Shown here: positions 25,201-40,200 of the stretch, piece by piece
Layout: each line of letters begins with the position of its first letter
Numbering within the stretch: the stretch's first letter is position 1
The notes under the pieces: generated by a model
The model's database searches: none
Seen by the model: only the letters and a program-made list of their open reading frames with translations
Told to the model about the DNA's origin: nothing
NCBI GenBank assembly: GCA_025267735.1
Contig: CM046308.1
Coordinates: 36,445,267-36,509,266 of the forward strand
Length of the DNA stretch: 64,000 nucleotides
Direction: 5' to 3'
Source of the DNA: Mactra quadrangularis
Taxonomy: Eukaryota > Mollusca > Bivalvia > Venerida > Mactridae
Translations under genes and position numbers: made by a program

Positions 25201-28200
25201 CGGATTTTTCAACAAAAATATGGCCAATAGTTTGGGGAAACACCGGCGGTCGGTCGGGCGTCCGGTGTTGTTAACAATTGCCTTAAAGTTTTCAATTTAG
25301 CATATATTTCTGCCATTTATTGTCAGATCTTTATAAAACTTTATACAATGATAACGTACCATGTGATGAGCAGAAATAGAAAGTAACCACAACTCTACCT
25401 GCCTTAATAATGGATTATTTCCCTTAGTAATTTTTGTATTAAAGTTTTTAAATCCGGCTTTAATGTGGTTTCCACATTACATTTCTTGTATTATGTTTTT
25501 TTACAGGCTCCGATAATGCTGAAGATCCACCTACTCTAGCGGAAGATATAGATGAGTTTATACCAGTAGTAGGTCTGCTAGTACAAGGTTCACCTAAAAA
25601 TATAGATCAAGTATTATTTTACCTACAGAATAAAATGCCTGTTGTTGTATTGAAGGGAAGTGGAGGTATTGCAGATATATTAGCTTATGTTTATGAAGAA
25701 GTACATGATAAGTAAGTAAAATAGTGTATACATTTGATATCATATTTTAAGTATTGTTTACTTATTTTGATTTTACTCCATTTATACAGGGCTTGAATTT
25801 AAGCTTGCATACTCGCAAAATGCGAGTGGATTTTGAAAATTGTGAGTAACTGTTATTTTAGCAAGCAAATTTTCATGAGTTTGAGTCGCTGCCAAAATAT
25901 ATCTGTTCAAACTAATGAGGCTCTAATCAGCATTGAAACAGTCAAATAGATCGATAGTATTAAATTAAGATTCACAGTACAAACATGTTCAATATTCTTT
26001 GTCTATCCCACAATAATGCCCTTGTTTTGTCTATAGTTAATATAGTACTATGTTGTTTTTATATTGCATTTATGAATAGTTAATATGATTTAATGTGGTT
26101 TCCACATTACATTTCTTGTTTTAATTGTGAACTGGCTGATCAATGGTTAAAAGTCCAGTGTTGTAACCACCAGCCTCAAATATGCTCTTAGTAGGATGAA
26201 GGTGAAGAAGAAATCTGCTTCAATCAATACATTTATTAATGCTGTCATTGATTGAGCTTGAAGCGTATCGACGATATGGATATATCGAGAAATAAATATT
26301 GACGATACACCGATATATATCAATACCTTCACTGCAGTTTTATACAGACCATTTATGTTGTCATAAACTCATAATATATCAGCGCACCTGTTTCCACTAA
26401 CGATAGAAAGTTTGTCTCACAAATTTGTCACTTAATAGTGAATTTTATATATTTACCTATTTAGGCTTTTTTATCTATATTTCAAAATGCATATCGATTA
26501 TTGTTCGGAAAATGAATATCCACGATACAGCGATATCGTTGGAATCGATGACAGCTCTAACATTTATACATTTATCTATTTTATTGAATATTTCAGGTCT
26601 GATTCAGATCCTGATCATGTAGAAAACTTCCTGAAACCAGAATTACTCAAAATGCTAATGAGAAATTATTCGTCCTATTTTGAGGATGAAACGACTAAAT
26701 TTGTTTTACGTGATAAACTGATACAATGCGTAACCTTAGCAATGGATGTAAGTCTTCTGTTTGTTTGATTTGATGTAACATGGTGGTCATCACCTTAACC
26801 AACTAGTCTGAAGACCAGTGGTGCTTTTCACAAAAATTCTTACGAAAAAGTTCTTTGTAAGTCAAAAGCAAGAAACATTAATAATATGCTCATTTTTAAG
26901 TATATTAATTCTAAATATTATACAAATTGTGTAGAATTGTGTATACCTTTTTAATAATCATATCAAAGTTATGCATATTATCCGTCTGACTTTGAAGTGC
27001 TTATTATATGAAACTGACAAATGAAGATCTTTTTCGTAAGAATTTGTGTGAAAAGCAGCACTGGACTAGTTAAAATTGAAAACAGGCTAGTTTAATTAAT
27101 ATTTCATATGTTTGAGCTATTTGATAATATTACAATTTATGATTTTAAACCTGTATTAAACTCACTTAATTTGAAGATACCCGAATTTTTAGATGGAATT
27201 TCTGAAAAACTGAATGGAGATTCCTTCAGGATCCTAGGTAATGTCAAACAGTAAGTGTGGAACCATAGATAAAGCTTAGGGGATTAAAACCCATTTATTG
27301 TATATTGGAGTGAGCATGTCTGTCAGTTGGTTAAATGGATTGGAGATTATAACTTGCAAACAAGTCCATGAATTGAATTAATTTATACACAGTACAAATG
27401 TAGACCATGCGGAAGATTTCAAATTTTATTGTCCTAGAGAGTCCCTGATTCAAAACCCACCTGGTCTTTTATATTTTGATGTGATAACTGGAATGCAATT
27501 CTTTTTTACAAATTTATTGTGAATTGTATTGTAGTTCATATGTTTGAGCTTGTTGATAATATTACACTTTACAATATAGCATGATATAAAGAGGCCCATG
27601 CTGAACAAAATTCAGGGCAATGATTGCATTGTTTTTCAATGTTTTTCAGTATTTTTGCAGCATTCAGTTCAAATAGCCAGCTTTCTTGGACTTTTTATAC
27701 CCCCGCTTCGAAGAAGGGGGGGTATATTGTTTTACCCTTGTCCGTGCGTGGGTGCGTCCGTTACGAAATTTCCGTCGCAGTTTTCTCAGCAACTATATCA
27801 TGCAGCAGTCTAATACTTTGCATATTGCTTCATCCCATAGTCCCATGTGGTGTAAAGCGATTTCATGCTCCTTGCTCATCTACTTCCTGTTTGATGATAT
27901 TTTTAGATTTTGGCGGGGGTATCACTAGTGAGCATTAGCTCACAGATTTACTTGTTTGCTACTCTTTTCATCAAGAGTAAACTGTATCTCCTGTTAGGGA
28001 AGAACACCCACATAATCTAAGAGGTTTTATGCAAGTGGGTAAAATCAATGAGTGTAGTATATTCTATTTTCCAATTATGGGCCTTTTCAGGTGTTCCATT
28101 AATTATTAAAAGTCTGTTTCTATGTACATGTTCAGATGACTGCTATTTTGTATGATAAACCCTGATTTCCTTAGGCTGGTGATCCCTCACAGAACTCATT

Positions 28201-31200
28201 TACACAGGTAAATACAATTGTAGGTAAATTTCTTGCACAAGGAAATTAGCATTGACTGTTTCAGGTTAGAACCTTTGACCTCTTGAAACCCCAGCACTTG
28301 TCCTACCTGTGGACCCCTTTTCCTTTGTACTAAGATGTATTGACCTCTATGTCTAACATGTATTTCAGGGTGATACAGGATCTGAAAGTTCTTTCTTCAC
28401 TGTCATCAATATAAAAGGCTGGGGAAGTTGTATGAAAGATTTAGACAAATTTATTCTGAGAGCATTGTTTAAATGTAAGTATTGAATCAGTGTTGTTACT
28501 GCTTTTTTTGTGATGACCAGTTAATGCCTGCTGAATATAAAAGTTTGAATTTTGAACAATTTGACTAGTGTTTTGAATTGATTTGTGTGTGTGGCATGCA
28601 TTCAAATGGTTGTTGGTGACTCAAACAAAATCTTAGCTCTGTCCACTATAAATGTCCCCTTTAATTGGGAACCAATGATGAGCATAGTATCTTATCTCTA
28701 TCCTGTTTAGCTTAGAATACAGTCTGACGAGACTTAGGCCCGTTTTTTCAGTGTAGAGCAAAGTCTCTTCTGATAATCCAGGCTTAAGATAAATTTTTTG
28801 ACTGTGGTAAAGCCTGACTATCCAATTGAAAAAGAAGTCTTCCAGTCAATTCCTGGTGGTCATATACCATGGTATCATCATTTCTGAATGATTCAAGGTC
28901 TTGTTTCTATAGATTATCCCATGATAGTTTGGGTCTGTCTGAGGCTTATTGATGAAGGACATTTAGTCTAGTGGCTAGTGGGTTACAAGAGGATGACTGT
29001 TGGAAGTGCTTGTCGAACTAAAACCATGGTTAAGTTGCTTGTATAAGAAACATCAAATTCAGAAATAATGGTCAAATCCATATCAGTTAAACAAACCCTT
29101 CCATGAAAATAAAACAATGAAGTTGGTTTTCCCTCCATGTGAGGAGGTCCTCTATTCCTCTATTGAAAAGGTGTAAGCTAATATTTAAGTAGAACATAGT
29201 TCAGAAAGGTTTGCATAACTAACTGACAAAGAAATGATTAACACCAGTATTAGGGTAGGGCTCGAATTTGATTAAAAATTGGACTTGCACATTTTTGCGA
29301 GTGGATTTTGTTTCAACTTGCAAAATGAAAAAAAATCACTCTCACATTTTTCTCAAAATTTTAGTAGCATACATAGTTACAATAAATATATGCGATATAA
29401 AAACAAAGTAGTATACATTTAGCTAAGGATAGAACAAGGGTGTTATTGTGGAATAGACCAAGAATATTGAATATGTTTTTTCATCGAATCTGTAATTCAT
29501 ACTATCCATCTATCTGGCCGTTTCTATGCTGATTTGAGCCTCATTAGATTAAACAGTAATATTTTTGCGTCAATTTCAACTCACGAAAATTTGTGAGTTA
29601 GAAAAAAAGCTACTCACAATTTTCAAAATCCACTCGCATTTTGCGAGTATGTGAGCTTAAATTCGAGCCCTGTTTATAAAAAAAACAAAAGCATTATATA
29701 ACTCTGGGCAGCTTATTATCAAAAATCTTATGATAAAAACACAATACAATATGGAAGGTTTTGCTACCAAATTTTGTCATAAGATCCTTGGTAATACAGG
29801 CCCCTGCACTGGATATTTTGCACAATTTTGAAATTGAGCAATTATACATTATGAATTTGTATTCAAATTTCCCACTCTTATTCTTTTTGTTTGTTTTAAA
29901 ATTATCATTTTTAGATAGAGAACACTTGGGGAACCTGTTCCATCATTCAGGTGATGTTATCAAACACACTTTTGTTTATGTTCATGTTTGTTTTTTCTTC
30001 TATATATTCTGGCTTTTTACTTTATGTTAAGACCATTATCTGTTGAACACGACTATAGTTATAGATGCTTGTTCTTGATTTTTTGGTCGACCCTTGCTAT
30101 AGTTATTGATGCTTATTCTTGAATTTTTCATCGACCCTTGCATTAGTTTTTGATGCTAATTCTTGAATTTAATGGCCGACCCTTGCTATAGTTATTGATG
30201 CTTATTCTTGAATTTTTCATCGACCCTTGCATTAGTTATTGATGCTAATTCTTGAATTTAATGGCCGACCCATGCTATAGTTATTGATGTTTATTCTAGA
30301 AATTTTCATCGACCCTTGCATTAGTTATTGATGCTAATTCTTGAATTTTTCATCGACCCTTGCATTAGTTCTTGATGCTTATTCTTGAATTTTTCATTGA
30401 CCCTTGCATTAGTTATTGATGCTAATTCTTGAATTTTTCATTGACCCTTGCATTAGTTCTTGATGCTTATTCTTGAATTTTTCATTGACCCTTGCATTAG
30501 TTATTGATGCTAATTCTTGAATTTTTCATCGACCCTTGCATTAGTTATTGATGCTAATTCTTGAATTTTTCATCGACCCTTGCATTAGTTATTGATGCTA
30601 ATTCTTGAATTTTTCATCGACCCTTGCATTAGTTCTTGATGCTTATTCTTGAATTATTCATCAACTCATGTAGATACAATGTATTGATGCTTATTCTTGA
30701 CTTTTTAGTTGAAATATTTAAATAAGTACAAATAATGCTATATATAGTAATACATTGCTTGCATTCATTTTTGTCTTGATTTATTTAAATCTTGCTTCAA
30801 AGTGCTTAACCTGCTTGAGTGATTTTATCAATAATGTTGATTATGACATAGAACTGAAAGCATTAAAATTCTAAATAATGCCTATACATTGTAGTCTGTT
30901 AAATTTGACCTGGTACTTGACCATTATCTATTATAATTCAATAGTGACCCAAACTAGCCATTTTATTACTAAAGGATTTTGAGTTTTATCTAAGTCAGAA
31001 ATATTGCCACACATATGTTGATGTTTTTTTTACTAATTTTCAAAACTTCAGTGTATATTCATTATTGTTTTACGAATGTTAGTTGGATTGACTTGAATCA
31101 CAGTCTAGATAGTTTGGCTCTTTACTTCAAACTATACAAAAATCAGGCTTGGCTCATGAAAAATTATAAGTTTATGTATTAAAGCCTGCTGTACAGGGTC

Positions 31201-34200
31201 AATTTTCTCAGGCCTTTAGACCATTTGTATACTGTGTGAATTTCTAATTTAGTGTAATGATTAACTCTTTTTAGTGTTTTAATTCAGTAACTTAATATTA
31301 ACCCTCTACAGACATTCTTTATAGGCTAACTGTACTCTTTAAATGAAGAGCTTGTAATAATACAAGACCTGGGGAGTAGTCTCCCTTTCAATAAATGTAC
31401 ACTAACATTTACTATTATTGCCTTATTGATGTAAAGCTTTGTTTGTGATCAAATTTTTGATTGTACAGAATAACTTTTTTTTTAAGTTTGCTTGCCATTT
31501 CAATTGGAATGTTCACTTATGTTGAAATAGATGGAATGGGAATAATATACCCCAAAACTATGTTTAGGGGTATATATAGGAGTCAGCTTGTCAGTTGGTC
31601 AGTTGGTTGGGTCTGTATCTTTGATTTGTCCGCTTTTTCTACGGACAGCTCTTGTTTGCAGAGTGATGGCCCTTTAATGAAAAATCTTTTCCACTCATTT
31701 TCCCAGCACCTATTGTATGGATTTGATTTCAACTTCTTGACAAAGACTTATTGGGGGTATATAATCACATTCAGTGATTGATCTAGTTTATATTTGATGA
31801 AGATTTGTCCCTTATCTTACTTTAAAGTATTTCATTTCTATACCGTAGCCCTTTTGTTCTGAAGCTTTTTTTACATGTATTTTAAAATAAATAGTTGAAT
31901 TATTAGATCTTTTTATTTGAAGTGCCATTGAATTTTTAACATTTTTGATATCACACATTCTCTTTGCATGTTCAATTCAACAAAAATATGAACTGAAATT
32001 TGATTATGGTTATAACGTTACAATATACAACATTTGTTGGACTTTACATAATATGCAGTCTAGGTTCATTGAGAAAATGCATGTAGTAATAAAAATATTT
32101 GGGTCTGTCTTTGGCAACTCCCTCCTATTTATGTGTTGCACGAGTCATCAATGCGATTTTTTCCTATTGCTATACACCATTGACTATTGTGAGTGATTTC
32201 TGTATTTCTGTTTCGTCAAAATAACCTTTGTATTTTACTGGTGTTATGCCCATATGCAGATCTACATTTTTTGAAAATATAAAACTAAGAACATTTAAGA
32301 CAAAAAGTAAGTTTAAAAGATACAGCATGGGGAATCACGTGACCTATATGGTTCTTAACACAGCAAAAATGTCGACCAGATCAACAAATTTAGATGAAAG
32401 AGACAAGGTAGATGACATTTATATGTAACCGATTTTTATCAGACCTAGTGCTGTTCTAGCAGCACAAAATTCTGTTTCTAGCGGTAGTTCTTCCAACCTC
32501 GCAACAGTTCTAGTTTTCTAGATTACCTTGTTCTTCCAAAAATCTCTCGACTTGTTTAAAACCTCGAGGTAATCTAGAAATCTAGAATTGTTGTGGGGTT
32601 GGGAGAACTACTGTTAGAAAGAGAATTTTGTGCTGCTTAGACTGCACTTGGTCTGATAAAAATTTCTAATGTATAAATGTCATTTATCTTGTCTTTTTCA
32701 TATAAATTTGTTGATCTGGTCGCCCTTTTGCTGTGTTAGGAACCATATAGGTCACGTGATTCCCCATGCTGAGGATATAGGAATTTGCAAACATATTCCA
32801 AACTAACTTTGATGTAATTATAATGTTTTTAAATGGTGTGTATTTAATAATGAAAAATGATAATTTTATCCAAGTGTTTTTCTCCATTATCGATCAGATA
32901 AGATAGTCTTCATCAAGTTTCAAAACCTATGGAGACATTGTTTTTATGTGTATATGCCCTTATTTTGTACATATTGAAAAGTGTGTCACTGTTTCCCTTT
33001 TCTCCCATATTTAAATTTTTGTCAAAGATTTCAATATATAACAGATTTTTCTTGTATTAATATGTGAAATGAAATTAACATGAGGGGCAAAAATGACTAG
33101 TGACTGAGTATGTTTATTTTTGTAAAAATTGATCACTATTGGAAATTGTAAATTTATTTCATGCATGTTTCTGTATCTACTTGTATGTTTTGCCTGGACA
33201 AATGTATTTTTTGCATATAAATACAATATTTATGTTATTGTATATACATGTATACTTATACCTGTGTGTTCTATAAACATGTCAGATGAATCATTAATGT
33301 TGACTGTTTAGATCTTACATTAGTAAATAAGGACTTTAGTCTGTGTGAAAGGAACACCTTTACATTAAAAGCTCAGTAAATTGGACCCTCTGAAAAACTG
33401 GACTTTTTGCCCTGTCCCAACAAGGTCCAGTTTTCATAGTATTTACTGTATACTGTCCCTGTCTTGGCACACATATTAAACTGTTATTATTATTCCTATT
33501 TTCGAGATTGCCCGTTTTCTAAATTTTAGGTACAAAATGTATTACTAACAGATTTGGCATGCACTTAGTGTGATAATGAATTATTTCCTGTAAATTATAT
33601 TGTTGGGTCAGCACAATACTGAAGCCTGTTCAATTACCCTTAACGTTCCAAAACGTTCCGTAACGATACATTCGGAACTCCTTGGCCATCGCTGCGAAAA
33701 ATCTAATCTAATAAACAAATATACAATCGTTAAGACAATGAGTGATGTTTCACAATTTATGGACTAAATACGAAACATCACTAATTGCCTAAACGATCGT
33801 ATAGTTGTTTACTTCAACACCAGTAGTTTCAAAATAGCGTCTAAATATATCCGAGATTATTCACAGCATATGGCGGACGAGTTCCGAAATTTATCGTTAC
33901 GGAACGTTTTGGAATGTTTAGGGTAATTGAACAGGCTTCTGGTCTTACTACAAGTTAGTAAAGAAAAACATAGATTGGTTTTATGCTTACCCATCAAATA
34001 TGATATTTGATATTCACAGTTTAACCTTATATCCAAACCAATGGGAATTAAATTTCTAGTGACTTAAAAAATCATGTTAACATTTTAATGTAGTTAGTCT
34101 CAACTAATTTGATTTCTTCAATTATTGATACTATAGTGTTTACGGCCCAAGGTCATAAAATTAAGAAAAGTCTCTAAGTCTATGCTCAAAACATTATGTC

Positions 34201-37200
34201 TTGTTACATGCACGAAGATATATTTCTGCAATAGCACAGTAAAGTTCCACTGTAAAGACTGCCTTGGTTATTGCACAATCATGTGGTGACTTTTGAAGGT
34301 CTTAAAGTCCCAAAATTGATGCTTAATTTGAGTTGAAAAAGGTCGCTGTATTTCGAATGGCCCCTAAATAAGGACCAACCCCTTGTTAAGACCACAAATG
34401 TTGATGATCCTATCAGTGGAGCTTGTCTACATAAAACTAAAGTACCCACCAAAAGTTTGGAGACATTTTCAGATTGTAGGCCCATTGTATAGCTTTTAGC
34501 TAACATTTGATAACTGTTTATTTTAAAATGCTTTGCAGTTTTGCATTATTTGTTGGTGATCATTATTATTATAACATAGACAACAAAAATAGCATATAAA
34601 CTTTGTTAGAGAAAATTATTACAATAATCATGGTTTTGGAGGCTTTATGATGTCAGATGCTGAATCTTATCAAGTGTTGCATTCATGAAATTTGTTTTCA
34701 TTTTGTAACAAAACATACTTAAATATATTGAAAATAATGTTTCTACAAAAGTAATCATCAAAATTCAAGAACTGTAGTAAATTTCTTTTGTCTACAAACT
34801 TTTGGTGGCTACTGTATGAATGGCTTGTAGTGGCATGGATGCACATGTATTATTGATCATATCTGTCTAAAATTAAACTTAATTTTTACATTGTTTTTTA
34901 CTGGACAAAATCTCTTGAAGTAAAATTTGATCTTGAGTTTTGAGCATGGAGATTTTTTCTTAAGTTTTATTGCCTTAGGCCTATAGGACTCAAAATTTAA
35001 TGTATGTAATAGAAAATAGTTTCAGAAATTAACTAAATAATTAGAAAATGACACTGGTGAAGGTAGTTAAATTGTATTAAAAGAAATTTGAGTTGAAATA
35101 TAGCAACTATTTTTAAATGTTTAAATGATGGTTTTGTTAAACGCATTACATATGCATATCAAAGTTTCAAGGAGACTGCTAGTATGTATCTGTTTTGGGC
35201 ATTCTATATAAATGAACTAGATTAATGGCAGTTTTGGGGAATCACTTTCTGATCTTAAATTAACAGATTTTTATTTTTGACTAATATAATATTTTGCCAA
35301 ATTTACAGATTAAAGGAGTATCAATTTTAGCATGAAACTTGTTTAAGTACTAATAGCTAGTTAGACTGGATTTGTTTTAAAAGTAGTCATTTTATTGTTT
35401 ATTACAATTATAGGTGAAAGACATGAAGCTAAAGGAACCAGGGAACAATTACAGAATGATTTACAACTTACTGTTGATTGGAATCGACCAGATTTGGCAT
35501 GGGAAATATTTCAACAAGATTTCACCAAAGTTAGGGTAACTAATCCTTTTTCTACAGATAATTCAAAGATTGTAGGTTTTAAATCTACCAATCAATCTCC
35601 CTAGGAAGTATGTAACTTGATCTCCTTTTTGCAGCTGATAATTTGCATCACAAAATTTTAGACTTTGACAGATCTTGTTTAATGCTGCATCAGATGAAAT
35701 GTTCCCATGTTTAGACTTTGACAGATCATGTTTAATGCTGCATCAGATGAAATGTTCCCATGTTTAGACTTTGACAGATCACGTTTAATGCTGCATCAGA
35801 TGAAATGTTCCCATGTTTAGACTTTGACAGATCATGTTTAATGCTGCATCAGATGAAATGTTCCCATGTTTAGACTTTGACAGATCATGTTTAATGCTGC
35901 ATCAGATGAAATGTTCCCATGTTTAGACTTTGACAGATCACGTTTAATGCTGCATCAGATGAAATGTTCCCATGTTTAGACTTTGACAGATCACGTTTAA
36001 TGCTGCATCAGATGAAATGTTCCCATGTTTAGACTTTGACAGATCATGTTTAATGCTGCATCAGATGAAATGTTCCCATGTTTAGACTTTGACAGATCAC
36101 ATTTAATGCTGTATCAGATGAAATGTTCCCATGTTTAGACTTTGACAGATCACATTTAATGCTGTATCAGATGAAATGTTCCCATGTTTAGACTTCGACA
36201 GATCACATTTAATGCTGTATCATATAAAATGTTCCCATGTTTAGACTATGACAGATCATGTTTAATGCTGCATAAGATGAAATGTTCCCATGTTTAGACT
36301 ATGACAGATCACGTTTAATGCTGCATAAGATGAAATGTTCCCATGTTTAGACTATGACAGATCACGTTTAATGCTGCATCAGATGAAATGTTCCCATGTT
36401 TAGACTTTATCAGATCATGTTTAAAGCTGCATAAGATGAAATGTTCCCATGTTTAGACTTTATCAGATCATGTTTAATGCTGCATTAGATGAAAATTAAA
36501 ATGTTACTAATGTGGCATATAAAGTTTTGGAGTGAAAACCTAACTTACCCCAATTAGACATCATTTCTCTGTTTGATTAATTACAGTAGATTATCCTTAT
36601 TTATAATTCCTTGTTTCAGATTGATAAGAAGATGTTTGAGAAAGCTTTATTACAGAAAGATCGTGAAGACTTTATAGAATTATTTATGTCCCAAGGGGTC
36701 AAAGTTCATAAGTTTTTAAATCATAAAAAGTTAAAGTTATTATTTGAGAAGGCTGAAGACAGGGAATTTTTCTGTAATGTTTGTTTAGAGGGTGTTCTAG
36801 GGTTATCAGTGGTAAGTGTTTTATTTAAAGATATATTAATGTCTGCATTAGGTTACAAATTGTACATGATAAAAACAATGTGAAAACAAAATGCAGTTCT
36901 GAGTGCTTAGACTATAACTTAAAGAAGAACACTGAAAAAATTGAAATTTTATCTTGTACCATCACCAATCTGATTAAAACCCAATCTGAAATTTTTCACT
37001 CGCCTACTTGCTATTTTAGATCTGGCCTTTTCCAAACGAAGGTCACGTTCAGGTCACCTTTTCTCATCATAATATTCATGACGAAATTGTTATGATACGT
37101 AACTTGTTTACATCGTCTACGTCACGCAATTAGAAATGAGCTGTCCAATCCCAGACTGTGAATTATACCGCTGTTAAATTAGCTTGCAAACCTTGGTCGA

Positions 37201-40200
37201 AAAATAAAAATTATGAAATCAAAATGTTATTAATAATGTTTTCGTCTAGATGAAAGCTACACATTGATTGGTTGACACAAAGTTCATCTCGATGTAACCT
37301 TCCACGGAGACAGTAGAGATCCTGTACGACAATGCTCTACAGGATATCTGTTTACGGATTTGTACCATCACATGCTTCCCAATACCAAGGATAACACGAA
37401 AATGAACTGGTCCTGATTTCCATGTGTCGAAAGTTTTCTACATTGATTATTTTTAGTTCTTCTCTCCTTTTCAATATGCAGTTCATTAAATCAGTATTTA
37501 ATGGAAGATTCAGTTATTGTTTGTAAAGTTGTCGCTTAATCCATGGTCAGAAACTTTGTTTGAAACACAGGGCCTCAATAAACTTACTTAGCTCAGTTCT
37601 GTTTTGAGAGAGACTTTGTGACTGGACCAAACTGTAACGTAGGTTTCTCAATTCTTGGGGGACTGTTCATCACAATGCTATTTTGGTCAACCTCTATTTC
37701 TTTAACTTGGTGTTGTCCATTACATATTGTATTAGTATATATATTTATAAGCTGCCCGGCTAGCTCAGTTCATAGCACACAAGTCTACTGATCGCGGGGT
37801 CTTGGGTTTGATTCCTGGGCGGGGCATACTTTCATGGAATTTGGTCATGAAATTATTTCTACGGCCATTCTCCCTCCTACCAATGGTTTTTAATTATGTA
37901 GGGCAGTTGTCAGTCACTGACGAAAGTATGTGCTTAGTAGTTGGTTAACAGCTAAATCCAGAGATTTAGCCTTTCCAGGAGGAGTGAGTAGGTTGACTGA
38001 CCGCCGTTATATGTCCTATAAAATGTGTTGCTACGGCGTTAAACCCAACAAACAAACAATCTTTAACAAGGTGTTGTCCATTACATATTGTATTGGTATA
38101 TATATTTATTTCAGTTACCACATCAGCCATTAGGTGATAACTTCCTGTCAGAGTACTTAAACAAGTTGATATATAAATTATCATGGATATCAGATTTTAT
38201 AGAACCTTATGAGTTATCTATGAGTGCTACAGGAATGTACACAGTGAATGCACCTTTAGCTGAGAAAAAGGTTAGTTAAATAATTATAATTTATATACAA
38301 TGAATGACATATTGAGATTTTATGGACAGACCTTTTATATTAACAAAAATCGCGGCTGTAATTTTTCAGAAATTAAGAAAAATCTTGACAATTGGGTTTT
38401 TTAGCCAGATTTTTTTTTAATGAAAAAATTCGGCTTATAGTTTGGCGAAACCCAGGTGGGTGGGCAATCGGTCTGGTGGTGGGGTGTCCGGTATTGATAA
38501 CAAATGTGTTAAAGTTTTTCTTTACCATATATTTTTGCCATTTATTGTCAGATCTTGATGAAACTTCATACAATGATAACATACCATGCCATGAACAAAA
38601 TTAGACAGTAACCACAACTCTACCTGCCTTTTCTATGGATTATTTTCCTTTGTAATTTTTGCGTTAAAGTTTTTAAATATGGCTTTAATGTGGTTTCCAC
38701 ATTACAATTCTTTTTTTTATTACTGACCGTATCTATTTTTGTGCAAAAAAAACCCCCAATGCATGCTAGTTCTTGACGATCAAGAAGAACATGCTTTTAC
38801 ATAAAAGACAGAAATATTCCATATAGCTTATGAAACATTGTTGCTGACAGTATTTAGAAGTTTCACTGTTGTTTTTTCGATTTCGGGCCATCTAAGTTTT
38901 TTCTTAGGGCCTGACGAAGTTAATATATTAGTAGCATTGCTTTAGCAAGAATTCTGCCTAATTACGCTGACCTATCTATTAAGTCAATATCTTGCTGTCG
39001 AGAGTCACTGGGGGCAGGACTACTATGGACAGTGCCACTCCAGATGGGTACTCCATTGATTTTGCTACAAATTTATTTTTTTATTTTTTGCATACACTTA
39101 AATAGCATTGGCTGGATAAGTTGAGTTAGATGTTTTAGAAAATTAATGTGGAAAAAAAGTTTATTTGAAACTAAATGATATTCATGGAACATTTCTATTG
39201 TAGGCAATCAATTGTTTGATGATATGGGCTGTATTAATGAACAGACATAAATTAGCTAAGAAATTATGGAATGTTTGTGATCAACCTATTGGTTTAGCTT
39301 TAATATGTAGCAGAATAAACAGAGAGATGTCTAAATATCCCATGGAACAACATGTTAAAACTGAGCTAGAAGATAATGCAACGTAAGTATACAGTCAAAT
39401 CTCTGCAGAGTCAAGCTTTTTAGCTCACCATGCTGAGCATTAAGTGCTCAAGTTGAACCATGGTGGATGGTCTGTCTGGCGCCTCTGCATTGGTCCGTCA
39501 GAAGTCAACATTTTCTTTAAGTCTTCTTATCAAAAAATCGTATACATGTAGTCTACAGGTACTAAATTTGGCTTGTTTCATCACTGTAACATTGTCCACA
39601 AAGGTTGTTTGAATTATGCCCCAGTTGTTAGAGTTGGCCCCACTTTAGGGATCACATAGTTTTCATTCAGCTGAATATTAAAGTGTATAAAGTCTTGTGT
39701 CAGACACCCTTAAGGATCTAGTTCTCAGATGAGAGGTCTAGAGTTCTAAGAAAATATCAGGGAAAAGTCATGGAAAATTAGAAAACATCATGCAAAATGA
39801 TTTATGAGTCATGGAAAAGAATTATTTCATGTCTATTTTTATTTCAATTAAAAAAAATGACTTAAAAACATAAAGTAAAACATAAATTGCAACTTTAAAT
39901 GTTAGGTACGAACTTTGCCTACTAGGTACAAACAATGATAGTCATAGGCTGCATTATAAAGAGAAATGAGAGTAATTAAAAATATTATTGTACTCATTTT
40001 TGGTTCTGTATGTGTTTATTTGTATCATGGAAAACTGAGAGCAATCATGGAAAATTCATGAAATTCTGGTATTCAAAATCTGTATGAACCCTGTTAGATA
40101 AAACTTAGATAAAGCTGTGTACCTTTTTTTCAGAGAGTTTGGTCAGATGGCTCTCGGAGCTCTGGCAATATGTTGGAGAGATTCAAGTTTACAAGCATAT

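Noticed and set aside
27598..27938. Three overlapping open frames on the + strand
   Set aside because: They lie on the TATACCCCCGCTTCGAAG element, and the same translation recurs in the copy at 59043.
32228..32887. Open frames on both strands around 32.3-32.9 kb
   Set aside because: They are mirror images produced by the foldback palindrome.
35651..36490. Regular repeats that might look like a CRISPR array
   Set aside because: Direct head-to-tail repetition with no unique spacers, in an intron of a eukaryotic gene.
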